Source of the DNA: Epiperipatus broadwayi
Taxonomy: Eukaryota; Onychophora; Udeonychophora; Euonychophora; Peripatidae
Direction: 5' to 3'
Length of the DNA: 64,000 nt
NCBI GenBank assembly: GCA_028023455.1
Contig: JAQFVV010012489.1
Location: forward strand, 4,014,575 to 4,078,574
The notes under the pieces were generated by a model that saw only the letters and a list, made by a program, of their open reading frames with translations, was not told the origin of the DNA and did not search any database. Positions 48,142-59,799 of the stretch are shown here, piece by piece. The position numbers and the translations under genes were made by a program. The stretch's first letter is position 1; each line of letters opens with the position of its first letter.

Positions 48142-48928
48142 AAGCTTGTTGAGGAATTGGCAATCCTCATTGTTTATAGCTTACAAGCTTAAGAGATAGA
48201 GTCACGTGATCTATGACTCTTATTTTGACTATATATAAATGCTTTGGTTCATAACAAATCCAATGAATTAGTCCATTATTAACATCTATCTATTCACATT
48301 TATTAAATAAAAGAAGGATTAAACAAAGTATAAAACCTCTTATTAACTTACAGACTAGTCTGAAGTCATCTTTCATTTTACTGTTTTTTTTTCAGAAAAA
48401 ATTCTAGAAATATATTTGACCTGTAGTGAATTATTTAAGAAAAAATTGTTTACATATATATACATAATAAAAACGAATTTTCTCACATTAATATTTTTAT
48501 TTTTATGAAATGATCATTGAAAATAAGGCAATATTTTGCTAATATAATAAAACACTGGGAGATAAGTTGTAGTTTTCATTCTTTCATAAAATTACTAACT
48601 AAAAATATGTAGATATTCAATTATTAAAAATAAATCTAAAGCCTGAATGAATGGTTTATGTTTTAGCGACATCAAAAAAATTTCCCAAGTTGTATGCAAA
48701 TTTGAATTCCAGATTAGGGATGTAGCATGTATGTCAACGACTATATTACAAAAATCAATATATGAATTGAGGCAAAATAATCTAGTCTGATCTGAATATC
48801 CATCCATATTTAAATAGAACAAAAGATAAATTCTAGTCTTCTAAGAGATATATCATTTATACGAGTCATAGATCACAAGATCCTATCTCTTAAGCTTGTA
48901 GAGGAATTGGCAATCCTCATTGTTTATA
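48142..48928. repeat. Nested direct and inverted repeats
   Basis: A direct repeat of about 37 bases (AAGCTTGT, one variable base, then GAGGAATTGGCAATCCTC and ATTGTTTATA) lies at 48142-48178 and 48892-48928. A 37-base inverted repeat lies at 48183-48219 and 48863-48899 (GAGTCATAGATCAC...CTTAAGCTTGT on the plus strand of the right copy). The two overlap at AAGCTTGT. The right unit looks complete; the left has folded back. The intervening 640 bases are AT-rich and hold no coding sequence. Confidence 0.7.
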
Positions 48929-49648
48929 TATCATTTATAGTTTAAATTTACAATTTCATCATCCCAAAAGGGTTAAATAATATATTTGCTTTACTTAAAT
49001 GATAGCCTATTTAAAAATTAAAATATTACATTAGAATTATATTAACATAAAAATATTTAAAAGATAAAGCAAATATAATTTAGTTATCATTAAACTATAA
49101 CATTACTAATAGTTATCATAGTTATATCATGTTTATTTATATGTGTGGCCCTAAATATGAATACACATATTTTTATATATGAATATACATGTTTTTATAT
49201 AAACATTTTTCAAATTTATTTAAATTGATTTTAAAATTTAAATTTGTTTATTCTAAAATAAATAAAAAAAACGGATTGAGACTTTTATTATCTATAAATT
49301 CAAAACACAACAAATACTCCAAGGAAGATGGGATATAGTCAGCGAATAAAAAAAGAACTGAATACATTAGTAAAAAAAAATAAGAGACTCTGAAATAAAA
49401 GTAAAGCGTAAAGAGAATCTAAGTTAAAATTGTATATATCTGAAATAAGAATATCAATAAACTTAGTAAGTCTGGGCATTACGATGGCTGTCCGTTCTGC
49501 CAGTAATAAATATTGGGAATCATTTGCTTCTAACATATGTCTTATGTTTTAAAAAATGCATAGAAATTAAAAATTTCATTAGCATATGTATTAATCCTTA
49601 TTAATATTTTAGAATAAAAAAATAATAAATATAATAAAATGAGTATAT
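48929..49648. other. AT-rich stretch, nothing recognised
   Basis: No motif found. Confidence 0.5.
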
Positions 49649-49652
49649 GTAT

Positions 49653-51854
49653 TGTAACGAGCACAGACGTTCGTTACATTGTTGTTGTTTTTTTATATTA
49701 TTAAACAAGTTAAAATAAGAAGTTCGCATTTAAAAATTTTCTTTAAGAATTAAAAATTGAAATTAAATATCATCTTAAACTCGTACATGTTAAATCGCAC
49801 AGATAATGAAAAATTATTAAAATAAAACTTTATTAAAGAAAAAGTATTTTAAAACTAAATTTTAAAAAGATTTGGAGATAAAATTATATCTTTAAATTTA
49901 TCTTTAAATATATTTTTGATTTGGAAAACAGGGTAATTAATCAGAAATGGAAATGATTGTTAATTAGTTAAATGTAAACCAGCCTTGGGCATTTAAATGT
50001 AAAAACCTCAGTCAGATAGGAAAACAATAGAAACTGTTAGCAAATAAGAAGAAATCCCTATGGAATCGGACCGGAGCGAAAGGACCATCGCATCGGTGAC
50101 GTAATGTAAATTCAATCCTTCACATTAATATAAAAAGGACAAGTTTGGAAATTATTAATTAGTGAGTGATTGGAAATTGATTATTACGATGTGACTATAT
50201 GTAGTAGTACGGAGTTGGAGGTGGAGGAATTGACAGACGCACTGTCAATTCTTCCAGCTGTTAAAGAAAAGAGAAATGAACTATCGTTTCCTACATTGAG
50301 GACTAGTTAAAGCAAAAATCTCCGGATGGATAAATAAATCGGCCTTCAGAATATTAACCTCTTTAGGACGGCGTGGGAATTTACGTTCATGGCAAGCAAC
50401 GGATAAAGTTGGACGTTTTAAAAACCGTAAGAACTTTACAATTAATGAACATTAAGTTAAAAACTTTTCATATTTAAAATAATTGCATTAGTTTCCTATC
50501 TGACTAAAGTAGTTAAAATGTTATTTGATGTATTTTTTATTCATTTGTGTAAAATCATTTCCATTTATTTAATTTTGTTCTTTAAGTTTATTTATGATTT
50601 CTGTTTTCCGATAAATTAAAATATATCAATGTTAAACTTAAGTCGGGCGTGAATGGCTGTATAGATTTGTAAAGTTATATTAGGGGAGGGTAATCTTGGG
50701 TTATTTGTTTCGTGGTTAAATTGGGTCAATGGATTGGATATATTGGTGTGATTAGTAGATGTAATATTGATTCGCTACGGGCAGAATCGTTTCATACGCC
50801 GCACACTTCCGTTTGCCTATGGAAGGAATTATAAGTCGGATACCACAGTTCCTTTCTATGGAGTTTTTTGTTTTATTGCTCTTCTTTGCAGATAGATGTA
50901 ATATTCCTATCTCATGGGAAGCAATTTCTTCTCTTAACTTTTTGTGCTGCCGTATTTTATTACATTGAATACATCGATATATCAGATGAATTGATGCCGG
51001 TTTGACTACGAATTTTAACCTAAGGTTAAATAGGGATAGAATGTTTATTTTCAAAAGCAAATCTATGTGGTCTATTCATACTTGACCCTAAATAAAAATA
51101 CATTAAATTTAAGTTGTTTATAGACGCTTGCATGGATTTGGTTATCGGTTAAGTATGTTTTGGGTTTTCATATTTGATCAAAATATATAGACATTCGATA
51201 AATAATGATACCTTACGGTGAGTATCTAAGATGTATTTATTCGGATGTCTTTTAAGTTATTGGTGACAATGCAAGTATCTTATGGTGAATACTATTGGGT
51301 TACGTATAAATTTCCCTCCGCAATTGTCAGTAATCAATAATTTTGTATTTTGATCGTTTATGTTTACTTTGAAATGTTGTTGACCGGGAAATCTATGTAA
51401 CCGATCTATATTCAACATTTTAAACAAGCGTTCATAAATTTATCTGTGCGAACTTAATTAAAATGTAAAATTAGAATATAATAGAAATTAAATGTAAATT
51501 AAAGTCAAAAATCAAAGTTAAAAATAATGTTAAATGTTAAAATGTACACTAAGACTAAAATAATTTTAAATCTTATATATATGTGCATAAATAAATGTTT
51601 GTATGCTAATTACTGGCAGTGGCTTATTTTATTTATTTTTTAATGTTGAAATCTAATTAGATAAGATATGATATTATTTAATCTCTGCTATTCCACTGAG
51701 CTAGTGACATGGGCTAATGACCGGAATCAAAATAGAAAAAAAAAAATTTTTTTTTGACTTACGTATCTGCCTACTTTATAAAATTTTCTAGGTTCAAATG
51801 CCTAGATGGCGCCCTGTAGTGCAGTTTACATTAAGTATTCTCCGGATCGTTACA
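49653..51854. mobile_element. Solo LTR candidate, 2.2 kb
   Basis: Starts TGTAACGAGC and ends GATCGTTACA, giving a perfect 8-bp inverted terminus TGTAACGA/TCGTTACA. The 4-bp repeat GTAT flanks it at 49649-49652 and 51855-51858. TG...CA ends and a 4-bp duplication fit Ty3/gypsy-type LTRs. The first 27 bases also fold on themselves (TGTAACG...CGTTACA). No pol sequence inside. The 102-codon minus frame at 51060-50752 is unrecognised. Near the right end CTGAGCTAG recurs, as in the 37.8- and 59.8-kb sequences. Confidence 0.7.
50129..50138 (+). promoter_or_regulatory. TATA-like element in solo LTR candidate
   Basis: TATAAAAAGG, about 475 bases from the left end. The orientation of the LTR is inferred only from this. 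Confidence 0.35.
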
Positions 51855-51858
51855 GTAT

Positions 51859-52189
51859 ATATATATCTTTTTAATTTGCCAAAATTAACCCTGTAAAAAG
51901 CTATCACTATACCAGGTAATATGTAAAAATATATTGATGCTTTATATATATAGTTTAAATATTTCTAATAAATAGAAAATATCACTTGTGGAAATTTAAA
52001 GAGAAATTTTTGAGTTTCTCCGGTTGCTTAATATAAACATTTAATAGATTAATTGTGAGGACTATAAATCACATCAATTGCATTATCAAAAAAAAATTGT
52101 TCACAAGAACTTTTAAGTTATTAACTTCCAAGCGAAACACACAAGTTCTATGTGAATAAATTAGAATATTGAAAAAAAAAATCAATTGT
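51859..52189. other. AT-rich stretch, nothing recognised
   Basis: No motif found. Confidence 0.5.
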
Positions 52190-52340
52190 GAGTAACCATC
52201 TAATAATGAATAATATTTCTGTAGTGTAATCTTTATTACATTGCTCTCATGCAAGGTAAGGACTGGTAAATATTTAGTTTTACCAATTTATGAAGATATG
52301 CAATCTTATACATATGTTCAATGACATGTGAAAAAGATTT

Positions 52341-52374
52341 CCAAGATGCGTACTTTACCAGCACTCATCAGTTG
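52341..52374 (-). ncRNA. Decayed hammerhead motif, left arm
   Basis: Minus strand: CAA, intact core CTGATGA, GTGCTGGTAAAGTAC (stem II damaged), GAAA lost, then GCATC and TTGG. Same family as 12948-12987. Confidence 0.6.
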
Positions 52375-52413
52375 TAAAGATAGAACATTTGACATTTATC
52401 AATTAAACTGTAA

Positions 52414-52566
<153 letters not shown>

Positions 52567-52607
52567 TGAAAAATTATAAAGATATATGTAAGAGATTGTG
52601 AACTGGA

Positions 52608-52649
52608 TCAACTGTTGAGTGATGGTTCAGCACAAAATGTGTGTCTTGG
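52608..52649 (+). ncRNA. Decayed hammerhead motif, right arm
   Basis: CAA, core CTGTTGA (consensus CTGATGA), GTGATG/CAGCAC around GTT, AAAA (consensus GAAA), TGTGTGTC, TTGG. Two core substitutions at invariant positions (A6 and G12) should abolish cleavage. Confidence 0.6.
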
Positions 52650-53049
52650 TGATAATAAATCTTTTTCACATATTATTGGTCACAGATTTATGATTACATC
52701 TCTCCACAAGGTGTTAAATGCAGATGGAAATCATTCCCTACCTTGCATGATAGTAGTGTAGTGAAAATTATACTACAGAAATATTATTCATTATTGGATA
52801 ATCTCTAGTCTAATTAATGATTAATAAAAATTACTGAGTAATCATCTATCTCAACAAATGATATCCAATTATATAAGTAAATTATTTAAAGACAATTATT
52901 AAATTTAATACCATATCAAATATTAAAATCTCTAATATATTTTATGCTATATATTTCAAAAGTGCTATTAGTCTTGAGTTTGAGTTCTTTCTAAGGAATG
53001 CATGCAGATATTCAGAAATTTTAGTGCAGTAGTAAATCAGTCATTACTG

Positions 53050-53180
53050 CTGCATCCAATGTTAATGCAGAATCTGCAAAAACCATAGGAGTGGTTGACA
53101 GGGCTTCATGCCCAAGCCCTCAGCCATCAACAATCCCACCTGAATCAATACCTGGAATTTATGCCATGATTGTGAAGTAG
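53050..53180 (+). other. GC-richer island: short open frame and GC hairpin
   Basis: A plus-strand frame reads SNVNAESAKTIGVVDRASCP followed by SPQPSTIPPESIPGIYAMIV and a stop at about 53178-53180. Its codon content is richer in Ser/Pro than the surroundings. At 53092-53126 TGGTTG, AC, AGGGCTT, CATGCCC, AAGCCCT and CAGCCA form a 13-bp stem with one bulge. Function unknown. It may be a small coding remnant of a repeat or a structured RNA. Confidence 0.4.
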
Positions 53181-53499
53181 AAGCTATTGCATACTCTCTC
53201 TATCCCATTGCTGAGCCAAAGAAATGAAGACAAGCCCTGAAGCCATTGGTGGAATCAAAAGGCTAACTGGTTGGAAAATACACATAAATAAACACTTAGG
53301 TAAAGTTATTTTTAAATAACAGTCTATAGACACTTTATATTAAAAGGAAATGGACTTTAATTAATGAAGGACTATAAAATTTAGCCTGAGTAATTACTTA
53401 TATGTTTTTATATGTAAATGTCAATATTATTATGTTATTTTACAAATTTGTATGCTTGAATAAATATTAATGTCTGCTGAAATATTATTTGGTCTGGTC
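53181..53499. other. Spacer before hAT remnant
   Basis: No clear terminal repeat of the hAT element was found here. Confidence 0.45.
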
Positions 53500-55690
53500 T
53501 CTCACTATCTTGCATTTAATAAGTTTTCAAACATTACTAATTTTGTTTTACTAACACTGAATATTTTCAACTCTTTTTGGAAGGATGATTCAAAATTGCT
53601 CTCATTGGCACATTTCTTTGAACTCTGCAAGACTATAATAATTGAATACTGCAAGTGTTCTGCTAAAGATGCTGATCTGGGTGCTATTAGTTTGATTTCA
53701 CTTTTATCAAAGTTCTCTTTCTCATCATCAAATAATTCTCCAAATGGTGGATCACCAAATAATCTTGCAGCCAATGTCATTTTCAAGGATAAAGTCAGCA
53801 CCTTAGGTGAATATGGAAGTTTCATCAAGTCCATTTGTGGAAAAGTTCCACTTTGTAACAATTTATACAATGTTATTAATCCTTTATTTTTCCATCTGAA
53901 ATTCTTATTTTCAAAAAAATTATAAAAATTTCCCTCCAAATCAGTACTGTTTTGTTTCATTTGAGTAAATAAATATGTCAATACTCCTTCCATAGTGAAT
54001 AAGGTTGAAATATTTTACTAAATTCTTTTACTCTCAATTCTGTCAGCTTTAATATTTCAATTAAATTTACTAAAATATTAAAGTCATTTTCACTGTATAA
54101 ATCCTCACACCTCATTACTTCCAATGCACTTTTTAGGCAAACTTTAAATTGCACTAATCTCTCCATCATAGGTATAAAGGAGTTCTATCTGGTTCTATAG
54201 TCCAATATAAGTTTAATTTTTTTACCCTTGTTCTGCTCAACATATTGTTACAACATGTCTTTTCTTGTTGGTGATTTTTTGAAAAATCTGAGTCTTTTGA
54301 AAGTTTATCAATATTTCATTAATGTTTGCATCTTCTAAACTGTATTCAATATTATTGATACCACTATCTATATTTAAATTTTAATCACCAGCAAAAGAAT
54401 TAAACTGAAATTTCAGCTTCATCATCATCATTTTCAGAATCTGAAATTTCATTGTCTACATTATTTTTGTTGTAAAAAGTATCTACAATAGCCAAATGAA
54501 TTGCATGGTTGATGCAAAATTGATTTCCAATTCCATTTTATTGTGTATATTTCTTCATAGTGTTGGCTCCATCCTGTCTTGATGCCAAAATATGACAATG
54601 CTTGATACCATACACAATTAATTTTTGTTCAACTAATGACTGAACCTGGTATGCATCACATGAACTGGCCTGTATGGCAACAAGGCCAAATTTAGAACTC
54701 TCCTCCAGAGAACGCAATGTTACATTTAAATAAATATCTTTTGCCATTACAACTAGTCCATTGATCTATTGTTATTGAGAAATGCATATCAGATTGAATA
54801 ATGTTTGCAAACTTATCATTCAATTCTAATTTTTTCTCATTAGCAAAATTTACAATTAATTTTTTAATTGTATTTTCACTTCTAGGCATTTCATAGCTAT
54901 GTTTTGTAATAAATTCTCGAATAGAGCTTGAATGTATCATAGCATGAATTGAAAACCCATCATATGCTGCACATTTGTCCAGTAACTCTCCCAAAGATTC
55001 TCTTTTAATGAAATTAAGCATCATCGATACTATGTTTTGCTTGAAGATGATTTGCCAAACTTTATGTGTTCCCACCTACACATTTTAAAACTGAAATGCA
55101 CATAGTGAATTTTGCATATTTTCCGTTTCTTTTTGGAATCTTTTCTATAGTCCTGATTTTTTGCTGTTCATATTTAGCTTAAAATAAAATACAATTAATA
55201 GTTACTTGAAGCTATTGTTGTAAGTATAAATTCTTTACTCAAAAATAATTATAAATGTATTTTCGAAGTACTTACTTAAAATTCAATATATAGTATATTA
55301 TATACGCAGGATATTTATTTTAAAAAAATTAATATTTTTGCAGTTGTTTACAACACAAAATCTGTGCCACGGTGTAAAAATAATATTGTTTTTTTTTTTC
55401 TGTCTTTTTAAATTTATTGACACTCAAATTCCACTTATTTCGCTATAATATTTTTTATTTACTATTTAAACATTGCTCGTTCGTTTATAAAATGTATACT
55501 TTTTTCTTTTTATTTGAATTTAAATAAATTACAATATAAATACTTCATGAATAAGAGTAGAAAAATAAAAGTATTATCATTTGAAAAAACAAAAAGGAAA
55601 ATAATTGAGTTTCGGTTTTTTGGGTAAACCCGGGTTTTAACAAAAAACCGGTTAACCGGTTTCCGTTTTAACCGGTTTGCAAGCCCTAAT
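53500..55690 (-). pseudogene. hAT-superfamily transposon with BED finger, broken transposase
   Basis: Minus strand, in order: a BED-finger-like GGNT, SLANHLQAKH (about 55065-55030, one in-frame stop); then 55075-54692 with SLGELLDKCAAYDGFSIHAM, NTIKKLIVNFANEKK and HFSITIDQWTSCNGKRYL (the TxDxWTS block of hAT); 54747-54538 with QDGANTMKKY (family TDGAxxMKK); NQFCINHAIHLAIVDTFYNK near 54520-54465 (CxxHxxxL block); and 54169-53505 with acidic and hydrophobic helices. The C-terminal dimerisation block (SERxFS) is not found. Multiple frame changes make it inactive. The 5' end near 55690 reads TAGGGCTTGCAAACCGGTTA on the minus strand. Confidence 0.82.
55620..55690 (-). repeat. hAT terminus with AACCGGTT sub-repeats
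   Basis: The minus strand from about 55689 reads TAGGGCTTGC, then ACCGGTT, ACCGGTTAACCGGTT and CCCGGG. Clustered palindromic CCGG motifs at a hAT end may be transposase-binding sites (inference). Confidence 0.5.
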
Positions 55691-56134
55691 CCAGGATAAA
55701 TATCACCACCAGAATTGCACAATATAATTATTTATACAAATGGAGAAACAAAAATCTCTGAATAGGTATCCATTTTCTGAGAGCATGTAAAAAACATGAT
55801 CATATCTTCAATTTTCAAGTGGAAGGTGAAGGAGGTATGTGTCATAACTAACCACTGGAATGTCATAAACAGGAGAGAAAACAATATTCAAGTATCTCTC
55901 AGGTGAAATATTTAAATGAGAGATTTGCATAATTATCGTAAGAAAGAAAGATTATATAAGAAGCAGCACAATAATGAAATTAAGAATGCTAAAATTATAG
56001 TGCTCAACACAAAAAAATGTATTTATCCAAATAATTAAAAACAGATAATAAAGTAGAAAAAAAGAAATTCTACTTCATCAAACATACACATACATGAACA
56101 CAAAAGTTATAAATATATATGTAATAGAAATAAA
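55691..56134. other. AT-rich stretch, nothing recognised
   Basis: No motif found. Confidence 0.5.
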
Positions 56135-58300
56135 ATATCTGTTAATTAAAAAACTATTGTAATAATAAAAATAATATATATAATGGTAATAAACTATTAT
56201 ATACAGTCTTTCAATTCACAGAAGTACTTTTGGTTAATTTCTTAACATACCTTAACTGCCATTAAAATAAAAAAATGAAAACAAACAGTCATAAACTCAA
56301 ATCCCATAAATCCCAAATTTTAATGTTAGCAGCTTGTTTATTAATTAAATTCATTTTATTTCTATTTATTAAAATTGCCTCCTTAATTTTTATTTATTAT
56401 GGTTTCTCTCTTCATGAAGAATGTTAACACTTTCAATATCTAACTTAAATTTGTATTTACATGTTCTTTCATGATTCAAAAAAATTGGAGCAGTCACTAA
56501 ATAAATATTATTTTACCTTTCACACACTTATATAACAATTCCTGCTCATTTAATCTTTTTTCAATACTGCTTCTCAATTCACCTATATATAATAATGTAC
56601 ATCCACAAATAATTTGATGCACAATATTATTTTTTGCTTAACATGCATGACATTGTTAGAATTATTCACTAATTTATTAACATTATTTGTAATCCAAAAT
56701 GAAACATTAAACATATCATTATATATATATTAAAAAAAATTATTTGAGCATTTGAAATAAATGGAATAATTATCCATTTTTTTACTATCAATTTTCAATT
56801 CCTTTAAATCATTATAACTCTTTTTAAATTGACACAAAGTATTGTTAATCTGTTCCATCTAATAATCAGTTTCAAGCAATTCCTTAGAAAATATCTCAAT
56901 ATTTTTTAATGTATCATACAGGTACCAACATAATTTTTGATTACAAAACAAAAAAGATCTAAAACTTGTCATCTTCTGCATAATTGGAATTTTTGATTTA
57001 CAATTTATATATCCTTATTTTTGCAATGGTTTGATTATTCATTTATAACTGAACATACTATTTTCTCTTAAAATAATTAAATCCAAATATTTAATACTTT
57101 TGTCATAATCCTTTCAATAATCCATGTCTAGCCATTCAAATTATTTAACTCCTCTACAAACAAATTTATAGCATTGTTATTTCAGCAAACAAAAACATCA
57201 CCTACATATCTTTTGTAAATTTTAATATCTTTAAAAGAACAAATATTTAAAATACTACTCTCTCATGTAGACAAAAGAAAATTGCAAATTTGTGCAATAA
57301 CAGGAAAACCCATAAGCCACTCTTAAGACATTTTATAATATCCACCTTCAAAAGAAGCAATTATCATCAAAATATTTTGAAGAATCAATAATAAATTTTA
57401 TTATATATTTATGAACACCTTGATTTTTAATGTATGTTCAATTATTTTTATCAGATCCACTCTATCAATATAACTATACATTTGTGTTACATCTAACAAA
57501 ACAATAACATCTTTCTCATTAATCACTATAGTTTTAATTCTATCTACAAAATCAAAAAATGAAGCAATACAATTTCCCCAAATCCTAGGTCTGATACATA
57601 AATAAACCACCAAAATCAGTCACAATTCACAAAGGATTACCCTCTTTATGTAATTTTATATTTGCAAAAATATGAGGACATATAGCACAGGAAAGTTATA
57701 TCTTATAGTATTATTTAAGGCTTTATTTATAGCATCTTTTAAATACTGTTAATAAATTTTATTCTCTGACTATCCATATTATATTCTTCAACCAAAAGGA
57801 AACCAAGTTTCTCCATTTGCCCTTTAACTTTTTCAATATACTGACACTTTGTCAATAAATATATCTGCAGCCCTTTATCTTCTTTCAAACAAATCGTATT
57901 ATCATTCTTAAGCCTTTGTTTAAATTTGAAAATGGGAAATTCTCAGGACTTTTCATACAGATTCACATTAAATTTATTACAATTAATTTTCTTTATAATT
58001 TCATCAGCAATATAATTATCACTAGGAATCATTTCAAATAAATTTTGAACAGCTGCAATTACTTCCAAATTACAATCATCACAAGTAACACCAATGTATT
58101 TAGCTTCATGACTTAAAATGTATTTCTGAATTAAATGCATCTTTTTATTTGACAAATTAAAAAAATTCATATCATTATAAGCTTGTGGATACAACTTATT
58201 AAATAAAAATCAATTTCTTAAATTTATTGCATAATTTAAGTTCAAATAATTTAAATCCATTTTCACAAACAATTTTACATATGTTCCAAGCACACCATTC
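56135..58300 (-). pseudogene. Penelope-like element copy 4 (longer partner of inverted pair)
   Basis: Minus strand from about 58200: an N-terminal region (HLIQKYILSHEAKYIGVTCD and EVIAAVQNLFEMI), then RT with VIVLLDVTQMYSYIDRVDLI (57520-57450; family FDVxxLYTNIP block), and then a GIY-YIG region at about 56640-56540, IICGCTLLYIGELRSSIEKR. The YIGE core and R are kept. Many stops and shifts between. The 3' tail reaches about 56135, matching in inverted orientation the tail of the plus-strand partner (59400-59620). It lacks the long pseudo-LTR arms of the 28-kb family, so it is a different PLE lineage. Confidence 0.78.
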
Positions 58301-58304
58301 ATAT

Positions 58305-59620
58305 TGCTTCATTAGATATAACAGAAATGTATGATTATATTGGTAGAGTAAATTCCATAAAAATAATTGAACATGCATTAAAAAGTAATGGTGTTTGTAT
58401 ATATGTGATAAAATATATTATTGAGGCTTTAATTTTTTTTGATAGTAACATTGTTGCTTATTTTAAAGGTGGATACTATCAAAGGTCTAAAGGTTGGCTT
58501 ATGGGCCTGTCTGTTGTTGCACAAGTTTGCAATTTTGTTTTGTCTACATATGAGAATAGTATTTTAAATATCTGTTCTTTTAAAGATATTGACATTTACA
58601 AAAGGTATGTTCATGCTTTTTTGTTGGCGGAAATAACAATACTATAAATTTGATTGAAGTGAAGTTAAATAATTGAATGGCTTGAAATAGGTTATTGAAA
58701 AGGAATATGACAAAAATATTAAGATTTAATTATTATAAAAGATAATAGCATACTTAGTTATAAATTAATAATCAAAATATTGCAAAAAATGCAATATACA
58801 TATATTATAAATCAAAAGTAAAAATTATGCATAAGATGGAAAGTTTTAGATCCTTTTTGTTTAGTAATGAAAAATTCTGTCATTACCAGTGTGATAAATT
58901 TAAAAATATTGAGTTATTTGCCAAGGAATTATTTGAAATTGGTTACAAGATGGAACAGATTAACAATACTTTATCTCAATTTAGAAAGAGTTATAATGGT
59001 TTAAAGGAATTGAATATTGATAGTAAAAAATGGATATTTCAAATGCTTAAGTGAATTTTTTTAAGGATGTATATAAGGATGTGTTTGATGTTTCATTTTG
59101 TGTTACAAATAATGTTAATAAATTACTAAATAATTATAAAAATGCCATACCTATCAAGCAAAAAAGTAATGTTGTATATGAAATTTTTAATGGAAATATG
59201 TTATTATATATAGGTAAATCAAGGTGCAGTGTTGTAATATAAACATGTGATATGTAATAATAATAATGATTTAGTTATTGCTTCAGTTTCCTTGGATCAT
59301 GAAAGGACATGTTTATATAAATTTAAGTTAGATATTGAAAATATTAAGATCTTTTATGAAGAGAGAAACCATAATAAAAGAAAAATTAATGAGGAATTTT
59401 AATAAATAGAAATAAAATGAATTTAATTAATAGACAAGCTGCTAACATTAAAATTTAGAATTCATGGGATTTGAGTTGATGATGTTTGCTTCCATTTTGT
59501 TTTTTGAATTTAATTGAGGCAGGTTAAGGAATTAACCAAAAGTACTTCTGCAAATTGAAATACTGTATATAATAGATTATTACCATTATATTTATTATTT
59601 TTATTGTTATTATATATATA
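58305..59620 (+). pseudogene. Penelope-like element copy 5 (5'-truncated partner)
   Basis: Begins within RT at LDITEMYDYIGRVNSIKII, continues GGYYQRSKGWLMGLSVVAQV (family QxxGxxMGSPLSPxxA) and YKRYVHA (catalytic YxDD region degraded), to 58647. Then 58827-59054 (MESFRSFLFSNEKFCHYQCD) and 59051-59242, with VVYEIFNGNMLLYIGKSRCS, the GIY-YIG endonuclease core. After a frame change come VSLDHERTCLYKF and ERNHNKRKINEEF, the usual C-terminus. Stops at 58645-58647 and elsewhere break it. It faces copy 4 head to head with the junction near 58300, a known PLE arrangement. Confidence 0.8.
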
Positions 59621-59688
59621 GACAAGTATAGAAAATTATGATTATGATACAGAACTGTTAATTTTTGATTGGTTTTAATATTAGTTGA

Positions 59689-59708
59689 CTCATTATTAAA
59701 TTAATGGC

Positions 59709-59745
<37 letters not shown>

Positions 59746-59768
59746 TGCCATTAATTTAATAATGAGTA
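59689..59768. repeat. Perfect palindrome with (TA)n centre
   Basis: ACTCATTATTAAATTAATGG plus C (59689-59709) is perfectly inverted at 59748-59768, separated by 38 bases of alternating TA with one C. Able to form a cruciform. Confidence 0.9.
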
Positions 59769-59799
59769 TATAGTACCAATATATATATATATATATATT

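Noticed and set aside
53092-53126. Hairpin as the missing hAT terminus
   Set aside because: It begins AGGGCTT like the 5' end but diverges at once and is self-complementary rather than the inverse of the 55.69-kb terminus.
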